Notes under the pieces: model-generated | What the model saw: only the letters and a program-made list of their open reading frames with translations | Told to the model about the DNA's origin: nothing | The model's database searches: none | Shown: positions 35,179 to 43,875 of the stretch, one piece after another | How positions within the stretch are numbered: position 1 is the stretch's first letter | Layout: every line of letters begins with the position of its first letter | Assembly (NCBI RefSeq): GCF_011634775.1 | Contig: NZ_JAALXT010000005.1 | Location: 372,001 to 436,000, forward strand | Direction of reading: 5' to 3' | From: Thalassoroseus pseudoceratinae | GTDB lineage: Bacteria > Planctomycetota > Planctomycetia > Planctomycetales > Planctomycetaceae | Length of the DNA: 64,000 nucleotides | Program-made: the position numbers and the translations under genes

Positions 35179-35622
35179 CTACGGTCGATACGGACCCGGT
35201 GCGGGCACTTGGTATCCGACCGGAGCATACGACTGTTGCGGGGTCGGTGCGTACGATCCCATCTCTGCATTGGTCGCCGGGCTCATTGTGGCAGGTGCAT
35301 GGTAACGATGCCAAAACTGCTGGGAGTAGGGCATCTGCGGTTGCATTCCCCAACCGGCTGCCGTCTGAGATTGCGACAACACATGCTTGTAGTTGTACGG
35401 ACGAAAAGCTGTGTAGCCACCGTACGCAGGAATTTCCTGAAAGTAACCGTGCAACCACGGCTCTTGGCTGTCGAATGGATACAACTGACCGCCAAACCCG
35501 GCACCATCGAAATAGCCGAACTCACTGACACGGCCATTGGAAACCGGACCATATCCGGGCGTTTCGTAGATCGGACCGGCTGAGAACGCCAACGAAGCGG
35601 CGACGACGACACTGCTGATCAT
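35179..35622 (-). CDS. Small secreted Tyr/Pro/Gly-rich protein, unknown
   Basis: 147 residues from ATG 35620-35622 (MISSVVVAASLAFSAGPIY), giving a short signal peptide; the frame is open to 35826 but the upstream part is not protein-like. The mature chain is rich in Tyr, Pro, Gly, Gln and Ser, with patterns such as GYFQEIPAYGGYTAFRPYN and MPYSQQFWHRYHAP and a C-terminal run AP-x-QQSYAPVGYQVPAPGPYRP-like. No Cys in the mature part, no domain recognised. Composition suggests an extracellular structural or matrix protein. Divergent from another small secreted protein at 35969-36514. Confidence 0.7.
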   Translation of the reverse strand: MISSVVVAASLAFSAGPIYETPGYGPVSNGRVSEFGYFDGAGFGGQLYPFDSQEPWLHGYFQEIPAYGGYTAFRPYNYKHVLSQSQTAAGWGMQPQMPYSQQFWHRYHAPATMSPATNAEMGSYAPTPQQSYAPVGYQVPAPGPYRP

Positions 35623-35968
35623 GTTACGACTCCCAACCGAACAACCACAGTCTGGCAAATAGTGGAGGCGAGGACCACGGGACACAGTCCGATGGTGAAC
35701 ACGGAATTTCGCCTCCATCAGTGTTATCGGTTTCTTCCGGCAACAAACTCCGGTTTCCGTTAGAAAAATTTCGGACGCGGCGACCGTCACCGTCGGAACT
35801 TCCGCCGCAGAAATTCCGAAAACCACCTTGGAAACGACTGTTTTTCCTCAAGTTACCACGGTTGAGTTGTACAGTTTCCCTACGGGATACCATCGTTGCG
35901 ATCGGTTCCCCTGTCTGATGAACACCCCATGAGTCACCACGAATCCTTCGGAGTCGACAGGGCTTTCT
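35623..35968. other. Divergent intergenic region between two small secreted protein genes
   Basis: 346 bases, no gene. It must hold both promoters, but I could not pick a convincing -35/-10 pair. No strong hairpin seen. Confidence 0.5.
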
Positions 35969-36514
35969 ATGCGTAAACTGACACACATACTCGCCGGTGG
36001 ATTTCTCGCAGCAGCCTGCTGTGGAACACTGTCGGCACAGGACGAAGACCTTCCAACCTTGCGGTTTCCGACGAACCCGTTGGTCGAGACGGACTTGCCG
36101 CCCGTTCCGCTGACCGACAACAACGATGGCGACGGAATCCCAGAGAACACCGACGCACCGCCGATCACGCGAAAACGGTACGGATCGATTCTGACCAACG
36201 GTAGCTACCAACCGGTTCTCGTGCCCGCTGTTCCGACAGAAGGCGAATATCATCAACCGGGAGGTCCACGTGGCGTCACGGGATCGCCGTATTACTACAC
36301 CGTCGATGGTCGTCGCGGTCCACTCTACAAAGTGCACGACCGACAAGGTGTGCCGTGGGGCCTAAATCACAGCTCGTACGAATATCACTTCGGTCCCGGC
36401 CACTACCGGAATGCCGAAGGTGGTCACTACCGCTTCCCGTACTACACCTATCGGGCACCGTGGTACTTTCCAGGCCACCCGATCTACAACCGCGACACCA
36501 ACCTGCCTTGGTAA
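35969..36514 (+). CDS. Small secreted Tyr/Pro/His-rich protein, unknown
   Basis: 181 residues with a clear signal peptide (RKLTHILAGGFLAAACCGTLSAQ). The mature part begins acidic (DEDLPTLRFP ... DNNDGDGIPENTDAPP, a DxDxDG-like calcium loop candidate), then an aromatic C-terminal half: SPYYYTVDGRRGPLYKVHD, YEYHFGPGHYRNAEGGHYRF and PYYTYRAPWYFPGHPIYNR. Similar Tyr/His/Pro-rich small exported proteins occur throughout planctomycetes; no function is known. Followed by a strong terminator at 36541, so it is monocistronic. Confidence 0.78.
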   Translation: MRKLTHILAGGFLAAACCGTLSAQDEDLPTLRFPTNPLVETDLPPVPLTDNNDGDGIPENTDAPPITRKRYGSILTNGSYQPVLVPAVPTEGEYHQPGGPRGVTGSPYYYTVDGRRGPLYKVHDRQGVPWGLNHSSYEYHFGPGHYRNAEGGHYRFPYYTYRAPWYFPGHPIYNRDTNLPW

Positions 36515-36540
36515 TCAGCCTCGTTCTTGAGAGTGAGCGA

Positions 36541-36578
36541 AATCCGCGATGGACGTTTTGTCCGTCGCGGATTTTTTC
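36541..36578 (+). terminator. Intrinsic terminator after the small secreted protein
   Basis: Arms AATCCGCGATGGAC (36541-36554) and GTCCGTCGCGGATT (36560-36573), one mismatch, 5-base loop GTTTT, followed by TTTTTT. It lies between convergent genes, 2 bases before the waaA stop. Confidence 0.9.
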
Positions 36579-36580
36579 GT

Positions 36581-37891
36581 TCACGGCTTGGCTGTGCCAT
36601 CGAGGAGCGGAAGAAGGAGTTCGCACGTCCGACTGGTCGCACCTTGTTGCGTGAGGACCAACGCTTGAGCACGCTGCCCGATTTCACGGGCGTCTTCCGG
36701 ATTCCGCAACCAATCGAGAAATGTCGTTTGAAGTTCTTCGGCATCCGCCGCGACACGGATCGCGTTTCCGGTCTGCAACATCTCGACGACACTGCGAAAG
36801 TTCTTCGTGTCCGGTCCGACGACGACGGCCACTCCGTATGCGGCCGGTTCAATCATGTTCTGTCCGCCGCGACCGACCGACAGACTTCCCCCCACAAACG
36901 CCATATCGGCAAACCCCCAACACGCGGCCAACTCGCCAAGAGTGTCGACCAACACAACAGGTGTCGCATCGGCCTGCGGTGGTGCTGAATGGGATGAGTC
37001 GCGAACGACACTCCGACGCACGAGCGGCAAGTTGAACCGCCCGACCAGTTCCGCGACCTCTTCAAAACGCTCCTGATGCCGAGGAACCAACACCAACCGC
37101 AGCTTGGGAAATTCATCACGCAACGCCAACCAAATTCGGATGGCAACTTCCTCTTCCGGTGATTGTGTGCTGCCGGCGAGCAAAACCGTCTCGTCGGTTT
37201 TCAGTCCCAATGATTCCTGAATGGATTGCGTCGCGGAGTTGTCTCGCTGGGTGTTGATACCATCGAATTTCACCGACCCGGTCACGTGGACGACTTCGCG
37301 GGGCGCTCCCAATTCGATCAATCGTTCGGCGTATGTGGGGTCCTGAGCGGCGAGCAAATCAAACCGTCTTAACAAGTTTCGCATCAAGGGACGAATGCGA
37401 GAATAGCCGCGAAAACTCCGTTCGCTAATGCGTCCGTTGATGAGTGCCAACGGGATGTTCATTTTCGATGCGATCCGAATAAAGTTCGGCCACAATTCCA
37501 ACTCGACAAGCACGATGGCTGTCGGTCGGATGCGTCGAAACGCGTGTTTCACGGCCCAGGTGAAATCCAGTGGAAAGTAACAAACGGTGTGGTCGGGGAA
37601 CTGCTCCTTCGCGACGGCGTGTCCGGTGGAAGTTGTCGTCGAAACCACGATTTCCAAGTCCGGTCGTTGATTGAGAAGCTCACGCAAGACGGTCCGCAGT
37701 TGGAGAACTTCGCCCACACTCACTGCATGAAACCAGACGCACGGCCCATTCGTTTCTCGCTCCGGCAACTTACCGAGCAGTTTCTGCCCCCAACCATCCC
37801 GGTATTTGCCGGTGCGAAACCGCTTCCAGAGAATCACTGGAGAAATGCAAACCGCGAGCATCAAATACACGCCGTTGAGCAACCAGCCCAT
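36581..37891 (-). CDS. waaA: 3-deoxy-D-manno-octulosonic acid (Kdo) transferase
   Basis: 436 residues from ATG 37889-37891 (MGWLLNGVYLMLAVC), with AAGGA upstream; the frame extends to 37978 but would run into the upstream gene. A membrane anchor at the N-terminus is followed by the WaaA landmarks: WFHAVSVGEVLQLRTVL, STTTSTGHAVAKEQFPDH, YFPLDFTWAVKHAFRRIRP, ELELWPNFIRIASK, NGRISERSFRGYSRI, VTGSVKFDGIN, GSTQSPEEEVAIR, LVLVPRHQERFEEV, and FVGGSLSVGRGGQNMIEPAAY. It adds Kdo from CMP-Kdo to lipid A precursor on the cytoplasmic face of the inner membrane. It is last in a run secA - FloA-like - waaA on the minus strand. Confidence 0.93.
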   Translation of the reverse strand: MGWLLNGVYLMLAVCISPVILWKRFRTGKYRDGWGQKLLGKLPERETNGPCVWFHAVSVGEVLQLRTVLRELLNQRPDLEIVVSTTTSTGHAVAKEQFPDHTVCYFPLDFTWAVKHAFRRIRPTAIVLVELELWPNFIRIASKMNIPLALINGRISERSFRGYSRIRPLMRNLLRRFDLLAAQDPTYAERLIELGAPREVVHVTGSVKFDGINTQRDNSATQSIQESLGLKTDETVLLAGSTQSPEEEVAIRIWLALRDEFPKLRLVLVPRHQERFEEVAELVGRFNLPLVRRSVVRDSSHSAPPQADATPVVLVDTLGELAACWGFADMAFVGGSLSVGRGGQNMIEPAAYGVAVVVGPDTKNFRSVVEMLQTGNAIRVAADAEELQTTFLDWLRNPEDAREIGQRAQALVLTQQGATSRTCELLLPLLDGTAKP

Positions 37892-37919
37892 CGGGAATCC
37901 TTCCCCAAAAATGTTCGGT

Positions 37920-38300
37920 TCAACGAGTTTGCAACAGGTCGTCGAGCCGGTGACCCACCTCGGCTTCCACGAGATCATCGAACGATAGGTCGTCTTCGCC
38001 TCGCTTGTGCAGTTCGATGTAGGCTCGCGTCACTAATTCGATGTTCGCTCCGCGAAGGTACGCACGTTCGAGATCCGCAATGCGTATTCGTACTCCACTG
38101 TGGGCGGCTAGGACCGCGGAGTCAATCACGTGGTTTGGGTTCACGCGACGCAAACGCATGAGGAGAATTTGCGGCAGCGAAATGGGCACTCCCGCCAGAA
38201 ATGCCTGCAGCCAAGGCCGAAACAATCCTAGAACAAAGACAAAAAAGGACGCAAAGAGAAACAGAACACCCACCAAAATAGCAATGAAGACTGGGTCCAT
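37920..38300 (-). CDS. Short FloA-like membrane protein (N-terminal domain only)
   Basis: 126 residues. A membrane segment at residues 5-30 (IAILVGVLFLFASFFVFVLG) and a short second hydrophobic stretch are followed by LMRLRRVNPNHVIDSAVLAA, IRIADLERAYLRGANIELVT and AYIELHKRGEDDLSFDDL. This matches by eye the N-terminal part of flotillin-like FloA proteins (about 330 residues), where the same region reads MRLRRV-P--VID and L--HYLAGGNV--VV-A. The SPFH body and C-terminus are absent, and the stop is clean, so this is a stand-alone short form, not a visible frameshift. It lies 28 bases before waaA and 67 bases after secA on the same strand. A role in membrane organisation is inference. Confidence 0.75.
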   Translation of the reverse strand: MDPVFIAILVGVLFLFASFFVFVLGLFRPWLQAFLAGVPISLPQILLMRLRRVNPNHVIDSAVLAAHSGVRIRIADLERAYLRGANIELVTRAYIELHKRGEDDLSFDDLVEAEVGHRLDDLLQTR

Positions 38301-38367
38301 CGTGTACCTCGAATTCGACCGAATCAGTCACCCAGAACCATTGTTGAACGGCGGGCTCGATGTGCCG

Positions 38368-41300
38368 TTACGCACCTCCACAGCATTTCTTGTACTTCTT
38401 GCCGCTCCCACAAGGGCAGGGATCGTTGCGACCAACTTTTTCGCCGCGATTGACGATCGGGTCGACCACTTGATCTTCCTGACCGGGCAGGGGGCCTTCT
38501 TCGGTTGGTTGCTGTCCGCTTTGTTGCTGAGGTTGCGGAGCGGCGGCGTGTGTCGCGGCGGTGATCGTCCACAAGGAACCGACGAATTCCGGACTTTGTT
38601 TCTCAAGCCGGAAGATCGCCTGCGTGACTTGCTGACCAATTCGGTCCCACACGCCCGCGAACGCCGTGCGGCCTTGTCGTTTGTACTCGACTTTCGGGTC
38701 TTTCTGAGCGTAACTTTCCAGCCCGATCGTGGATCGCAAATGATCCATGTAGTAGAGGTGATCTTTCCAAGACTGGTCCAAAACCTCTAACAACAAAGAG
38801 CGTTCCGCCTGAGCAATTTCCGGCCGGTAACGACTTTCGATCTGCTCTGCGAGGCGAATCCGAGCATCTTCTTTGCTCAGGGATTCCAACTCAGACCGTT
38901 CGATTTTTACATCGAGTTGTTTGTCCGCGAAGCTGCACAGTTTGAGCAATGCATTCTTGTCGACCGGATGGCCATTGCGTTCTTCCTTGCCACCGAATCC
39001 GTACGCCTCGTCCAGCAACGCTTCGAGTTCGTCACGGACTCCCGGATCGATCATATAACTGCGGCTACGTTCGGCCAACAGGGTTTCGATGTCCGTACGC
39101 GATTTGCCCTGGAGCGTTTCGGGATCAATTTCGGTTTCAAACCGATCCGAGGCCCATTGCACAAGACGTTCACGTGCCACCTTTTCGCCGCCGGTTTGCT
39201 GCGGATTATCCGACAGGAAGTTGGTCATCCCGACGGCAACCGGGAAGGTGATTTCCTTCTCGCGGTAGAGTTCGCGGATCTTTTCATCCACCAGTGTGCA
39301 GGCTTCGTCGACCTCGAGGTTCTCGAATTCGCTCGGCTCGATGGTCACGGTGAACTGTTGGTTCAGCCAACCGCACAACGCTTTTCGGGGATAATCCTCG
39401 GCGAGAAACTCGTCGGCCAAACTGAAATCGAGTTTGGCGATGGCTTCGTTCGCCCGATCCATCAGATACCGGAAGACGTCGTCGCGTCCGATCTTCTTGA
39501 GCTCACGGTCATTGGTGTTGAGCCCCCAATGCCGATTGGCCCATTTGGAGAGTGCCAACCAATTCCACTCGCGTTCGTTCTCCTCGCCACCGGGGAGGTT
39601 TTCGTCGATTTGGTCTTGGAGGAGTTCCTCACTTTGCCGTTGCGCTTGGTCACGGAGGAAGTCATCCAGTTGCTCGCGGTCCATCCCACGGACTTCGTTC
39701 GGCTCGACGAGAATCCCGAAGGCCTGCCCAACCCAACTGGCGATGGATTCCCAACGGTACATATCGTCCAGAAACTCCGGCACCCACTTCTCGACTTGTC
39801 GATCGACCATCTCGAGAATCAGACCCCGACAGTTTTCGCCGTCGAGAATCCGTTGCCGATAGGAGTAGACCCGCTTCCGCTGGTCATCCATGACTTCGTC
39901 GTATTCGAGCAGGTTCTTCCGGATGTCGAAGTTGCGTTCTTCGACCTTCTTTTGAGCCCCTTCGATCCGTTTGTTGACGAAGCGGTTTTCGATCGACTCG
40001 CCTTTTTCCATTCCGAGTCGTTGCAGAACGTTTTTGACCCAATCGCCCGCGAAAATTCGCATCAGGTCATCTTCGAGCGACAGATAGAACCGGCTACTAC
40101 CGGGATCGCCTTGCCGACCAGATCGCCCACGAAGCTGAAGGTCAATCCGGCGAGATTCGTGGCGTTCGGTGCCGATGACGTGGAGACCACCGACCTCGGC
40201 CACCTTCACGCCTTCCGCTTCCATGCCCTCTTCTTTAGCGATGCGTTTGCTGGTTTCTTCCCAGACTGATTTTGGCACATCGATCCGTGATTCATACGCC
40301 TGCTTGAGTTCGTCCCACGCCATGTGTTCCGGGTTACCGCCAAGGATAATGTCGGTCCCCCGACCCGCCATGTTCGTGGCGATGGTGACGGCTCCATACC
40401 GTCCACCTTGGGCGACAATTTCGGCTTCCCGCTCGACGTGCTTAGCGTTCAGCACGTTGTGTTTGATGCCCGCTCGATCGAGTTTCCGTGACAGCAACTC
40501 GGAATTCTCGATGGACACCGTACCGACCAAAATCGGACGGCCGGTCTTGTGAACTTCTTTGATCTCGTCGATCACGGCGTCCCATTTTTCATCTTCGGTG
40601 CAGAAGATGACATCAGGATTTTCGATCCGTTGCAGCGGTCGGTTGGTGGGAATGCTGACAACGTCGAGTTTGTAGACCTTCCAGAACTCCGCGGCTTCGG
40701 TCATCGCGGTCCCGGTCATCCCGCCGAGCTTCTTGTAGAGCTTGAAGAAGTTTTGCAGCGTGATTGTGGCGAGCGTTTGGTTCTCGCTTTTGATCTTCAC
40801 GCCTTCCTTCGCTTCAACAGCTTGGTGCAGACCATCGCTCCACTGCCGACCTTCCATCGCCCGACCGGTGTGCTCGTCGACGATGATGATTTCCTGCCCT
40901 CGCACCATGTAGTTCACATCTTTTTTATAAAGATGGTGAGCCTTGAGCGAGTTGTCGATCAGGTGCGGCCACTCCATGTTTCCGGCGGAGTAGAAACTGT
41001 CGCCTTCCTTGATGTAGCCATGTTTGGCGGCGAGTTGCTCGGCGTGGTGCACACCGTCTTCGGTCAGGTGGCAGCTGTGCTCTTTCTCTTTGACTTCGAA
41101 ATGCACATCGCGTTTGAGTTCCCGCGCGAGGCGATCGGCTTTCGAGTACTTTGTAATGTCATCATGAGCCGGACCGGAGATAATCAACGGGGTCCGGGCT
41201 TCGTCGATAAGGATGTTGTCGATTTCGTCGATGACCGCAAAATCAAGCGGTCCCTGAGCTTGCAACGATTTCGTCGGTTTCATGTTATCGCGGAGATAGT

Positions 41301-41940
41301 CGAAACCGAACTCGTTGTTTGTCCCGTAGGTGATGTCGCAAGCGTAAGCTTTCTGACGGTCAGCGGAGTTCATGTTCGATTGAATCGCACCGACGGTGAG
41401 CCCTAAGCCATTGTAGAGCGGCGACATCCATTCCATGTCGCGGCGGGCGAGATAATCGTTGACGGTAATCACGTGCACGTGACCGGCGAGAGCATTCAGA
41501 CACGTCGGCAATGTCGCCACGAGGGTTTTCCCTTCCCCGGTGACCATTTCAGCGATCATGCCTCGGTGAAGAATCACACCCCCGACAACCTGCACATCGT
41601 AGTGCCGCATCTTCAGAAATCGGATTCCCGCTTCGCGAACCGCTGCGAAGACCTCGGGCAGAATGTCGTCGAGCGTTTCACCTTGAGCCAAGCGAGCACG
41701 GAACTTCTCGGCGGATTGCCGAAGTTCTTCGTCGGTCAGCTTTTGCACTTCCGGCTCAAACTTGTTGACCCGATCGAGAATCGAACCGGGAACAATTTCC
41801 ACGTTGCCGTCTTTGTCGCGTTTGTAGCCGATCTCTGCTACCCGGCGTTCGTTCGACGATCCGAACATCCGAGTGATGGCCCGTTCAACTTTGGCGGTTC
41901 CGGCGGTAAATACGTCGCTGACGGTATCAAAAAATGACAT
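38368..41940 (-). CDS. secA: Preprotein translocase ATPase SecA, enlarged form
   Basis: 1190 residues, against about 900 for E. coli SecA. The N-terminus reads LTDEELRQSAEKFRARLAQG; Walker A MVTGEGKTLVATLP near 130; HVITVNDYLARRD; TYGTNNEFGFDYLRDNM; Walker B VIDEIDNILIDEARTP; GMTGTAMTEAAEFW; NMAGRGTDIILGGNPEHM; GLHVIGTERHESRRIDLQ and LRGRSGRQGDPGSSRFYLS. The two-helix-finger region SWKDHLYYMDHLRSTIGL comes late, near 1085. Between about 725 and 1035 is an insertion containing roughly five repeats of 40-75 residues around an aromatic core. The C-terminus has the zinc SEC-C motif CPCGSGKKYKKCC. It drives Sec export at the inner membrane. Probably co-transcribed with the FloA-like gene and waaA. 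Confidence 0.97.
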   Translation of the reverse strand: MSFFDTVSDVFTAGTAKVERAITRMFGSSNERRVAEIGYKRDKDGNVEIVPGSILDRVNKFEPEVQKLTDEELRQSAEKFRARLAQGETLDDILPEVFAAVREAGIRFLKMRHYDVQVVGGVILHRGMIAEMVTGEGKTLVATLPTCLNALAGHVHVITVNDYLARRDMEWMSPLYNGLGLTVGAIQSNMNSADRQKAYACDITYGTNNEFGFDYLRDNMKPTKSLQAQGPLDFAVIDEIDNILIDEARTPLIISGPAHDDITKYSKADRLARELKRDVHFEVKEKEHSCHLTEDGVHHAEQLAAKHGYIKEGDSFYSAGNMEWPHLIDNSLKAHHLYKKDVNYMVRGQEIIIVDEHTGRAMEGRQWSDGLHQAVEAKEGVKIKSENQTLATITLQNFFKLYKKLGGMTGTAMTEAAEFWKVYKLDVVSIPTNRPLQRIENPDVIFCTEDEKWDAVIDEIKEVHKTGRPILVGTVSIENSELLSRKLDRAGIKHNVLNAKHVEREAEIVAQGGRYGAVTIATNMAGRGTDIILGGNPEHMAWDELKQAYESRIDVPKSVWEETSKRIAKEEGMEAEGVKVAEVGGLHVIGTERHESRRIDLQLRGRSGRQGDPGSSRFYLSLEDDLMRIFAGDWVKNVLQRLGMEKGESIENRFVNKRIEGAQKKVEERNFDIRKNLLEYDEVMDDQRKRVYSYRQRILDGENCRGLILEMVDRQVEKWVPEFLDDMYRWESIASWVGQAFGILVEPNEVRGMDREQLDDFLRDQAQRQSEELLQDQIDENLPGGEENEREWNWLALSKWANRHWGLNTNDRELKKIGRDDVFRYLMDRANEAIAKLDFSLADEFLAEDYPRKALCGWLNQQFTVTIEPSEFENLEVDEACTLVDEKIRELYREKEITFPVAVGMTNFLSDNPQQTGGEKVARERLVQWASDRFETEIDPETLQGKSRTDIETLLAERSRSYMIDPGVRDELEALLDEAYGFGGKEERNGHPVDKNALLKLCSFADKQLDVKIERSELESLSKEDARIRLAEQIESRYRPEIAQAERSLLLEVLDQSWKDHLYYMDHLRSTIGLESYAQKDPKVEYKRQGRTAFAGVWDRIGQQVTQAIFRLEKQSPEFVGSLWTITAATHAAAPQPQQQSGQQPTEEGPLPGQEDQVVDPIVNRGEKVGRNDPCPCGSGKKYKKCCGGA

Positions 41941-42357
41941 GGCCTAGACTTTGCCTGAAAAATCGAATCCCTGATCGAAGCAATCCGTGCGGGTTTGGCA
42001 TAAAAACCGGCCTCGCAACCCGCAATCTTCCCGTAGCTTAACTGAAATGACTATTCGTTGTCACCGCAGGAATCTTGACAACTCTTTCCATCCGTTTCCA
42101 ACGGGGCTTCTGAAAGTTTATGCGTGATGCGGCAAACTGGTCAATGTGTGATAAAAGCGAAAAAACAACCAAACTCCCCAGCGTGTGTGACTTTCCAGCC
42201 GGCCAACTGAGGACAAATCGGCCACAACTGGGCCAGGAATCTTGAGCGGTTGCTTGGCAGGTGCGGAGCGAAGCGCTAAAACGGAGGTCGTGAGTGCCGT
42301 CGCAACAGCAAGACAGCGACGAGACACTCCCTCCAAGAATTCTCAGGGAACAAATTC
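41941..42357. other. Divergent intergenic region between secA and cutA
   Basis: 417 bases without a credible gene. AGGGA 8 bases before the cutA ATG is the only clear signal. No SecM-like leader peptide or strong hairpin is seen upstream of secA. Confidence 0.55.
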
Positions 42358-42684
42358 ATGCAGCGATCCCCAATTTTCGCCTATGTGACGGCTCCCGATC
42401 ACGAAACAGCGGTCCGCATCGGTCGGGCGATCGTGGAAGATCGGTTGGCGGCCTGTGCGAATGTGATCGACGGCATGACTTCGGTTTACCGTTGGAACGA
42501 CCAAATCGAGGAAAGCTCCGAAGTCGTTCTGATCCTGAAAAGTACCGCCGACCTGACGACATCGCTCACCGAACAGGTGCGGAAACTCCATCCGTACGAT
42601 TGCCCCTGCGTCGTGACCATCCCAATTCAGGGCGGTGACGCGGAGTTCCTCGAATGGATCTCCCAAGAGACTCGATCACCTTAG
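42358..42684 (+). CDS. cutA: Divalent-cation tolerance protein CutA
   Basis: 108 residues, the usual length. Family motifs: FAYVTAPDHETAVRIGRAIV, EDRLAACANVIDGMTSVYRW, EESSEVVLILKSTADLTTSL, and LHPYDCPCVVTIPIQGGDAE. CutA forms a ferredoxin-like trimer of the PII-like superfamily; the link to copper tolerance comes from E. coli genetics and its molecular role is unsettled. AGGGA stands 8 bases before the ATG. The rph gene follows on the same strand after 122 bases. Confidence 0.93.
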   Translation: MQRSPIFAYVTAPDHETAVRIGRAIVEDRLAACANVIDGMTSVYRWNDQIEESSEVVLILKSTADLTTSLTEQVRKLHPYDCPCVVTIPIQGGDAEFLEWISQETRSP

Positions 42685-42806
42685 AACGTGTCTCGCCCGT
42701 TTAAAGTGCCCTACAACAAGCTCTCTCAGCGAACACATAGCGTCAGCCACTGCACCAAAACAAGACATGGTCGAGTACCATGGAACAACAGAAAGACGAA
42801 CACCCT

Positions 42807-43535
42807 ATGCGTAGCGACAACCGAACAGCCGACAAGATTCGCCCCATTCGCATCGAACGCGGTTTTGCCTCGGCGGCTCCCGGCAGCGTGCTGATCTCCG
42901 CCGGCCAAACAACGATTTTGTGCACGGCGAGCGTGGATGAATCCGTTCCGCCGTGGAAGATGGACCCCGAAAACCCCACCGGATGGTTGACTGCCGAGTA
43001 CAACATGCTTCCCGGCAGTACTTCACCCCGCAAACGTCGTGACCGTTCGAAAGTCGATGGACGAACGACGGAAATTCAACGCCTGATCGGTCGCAGCTTG
43101 CGAGCCGTTGTCGACTTTGAAGCTCTTGGGCCGCGAACAATCACGGTCGATTGCGACGTTCTCCAAGCCGATGGCGGCACGCGAACCCTTTCGATCACCG
43201 GCGGATTCATTGCCCTGGCTGATGCCATCGCCGGGCTGCGGAAACAAGGTTTGCTCGACAAACCAGTCCTGACGAACAGCGTGGCAGCTGTCAGCGTCGG
43301 AGTGTTCGGGTCCGAAGTGCTCTGCGACTTGGATTACTCCGAAGACGTACGAGCCGACGTGGACATGAACGTAGTCATGACCGGCAGCGGCGACTTCATC
43401 GAAGTCCAAGGAACCGCCGAAGGGGAACCATTTTCCCGAAAATTGCTCGATGCACAATTGTCAGTCGCCGAAGACGGCATCCGCCAACTCACACGGCTCC
43501 AGCAAGAATCCTTGGGAGAAAACTGGCCTCTCTGA
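42807..43535 (+). CDS. rph: Ribonuclease PH
   Basis: 242 residues from ATG 42807 ([20 protein letters not shown]), which aligns with the family start; an in-frame ATG at 42780 would add nine polar residues. Core motifs: [76 protein letters not shown] and [20 protein letters not shown] with [16 protein letters not shown]. RNase PH trims tRNA 3' ends by phosphorolysis, as a hexamer in the cytoplasm; the conserved Arg (GRTTEIQR) and Asp residues needed for phosphate and metal binding are present. Length is normal for the family. Confidence 0.96.
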   Translation: MRSDNRTADKIRPIRIERGFASAAPGSVLISAGQTTILCTASVDESVPPWKMDPENPTGWLTAEYNMLPGSTSPRKRRDRSKVDGRTTEIQRLIGRSLRAVVDFEALGPRTITVDCDVLQADGGTRTLSITGGFIALADAIAGLRKQGLLDKPVLTNSVAAVSVGVFGSEVLCDLDYSEDVRADVDMNVVMTGSGDFIEVQGTAEGEPFSRKLLDAQLSVAEDGIRQLTRLQQESLGENWPL

Positions 43536-43875
43536 AGAAGTCTCCGCCAGAGAACCAAAACGCACGTGGCGGCAAAAATCGCCACAAACCCTTTACATCG
43601 AAAGAGTTACCAAATCGCACCAAGATAGCGAAACAGCGAAGGAGTGCACGAAAACGCCAGTCTGGGTAGATGGCCGATGAAGCCACGCCGGGGCTCGTCT
43701 GCCCGATGGTCCGTGTCAAACTTTAAGGAAAATTGGCCTCTAGACAGGTTTTGCAAAAATTGCTAGATTCCCCGCGCTTCTCCATCCGGCCAGACGACCC
43801 CCCGCGTTGATCAGTGGTTGACGACGCGTTTTGGTGATCGCTGGTGATTACGAAACGAGCAGAAGGGAGTCTGTT
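43536..43875. other. Intergenic region with promoter of the SPOR-like gene
   Basis: 340 bases without a gene. A weak 6-bp hairpin GTGGCG/CGCCAC lies at 43566-43585 shortly after rph, without a T-run. The promoter candidate at 43741-43769 is listed separately. Confidence 0.5.
43741..43769 (+). promoter_or_regulatory. Sigma70-type promoter candidate of the SPOR-like gene
   Basis: TAGACA (43741-43746) and TAGATT (43764-43769) are exactly 17 bases apart, with 5/6 and 4/6 matches to TTGACA and TATAAT, and an A/T-rich spacer. The leader to GTG 43876 would be about 100 bases. Confidence 0.5.

Noticed and set aside
38917-40269. 450-codon open frame antisense to secA
   Set aside because: It lies wholly inside secA on the other strand, has no ribosome site and no recognisable motif. 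Long antisense frames are common in codon-biased genes of this base composition.
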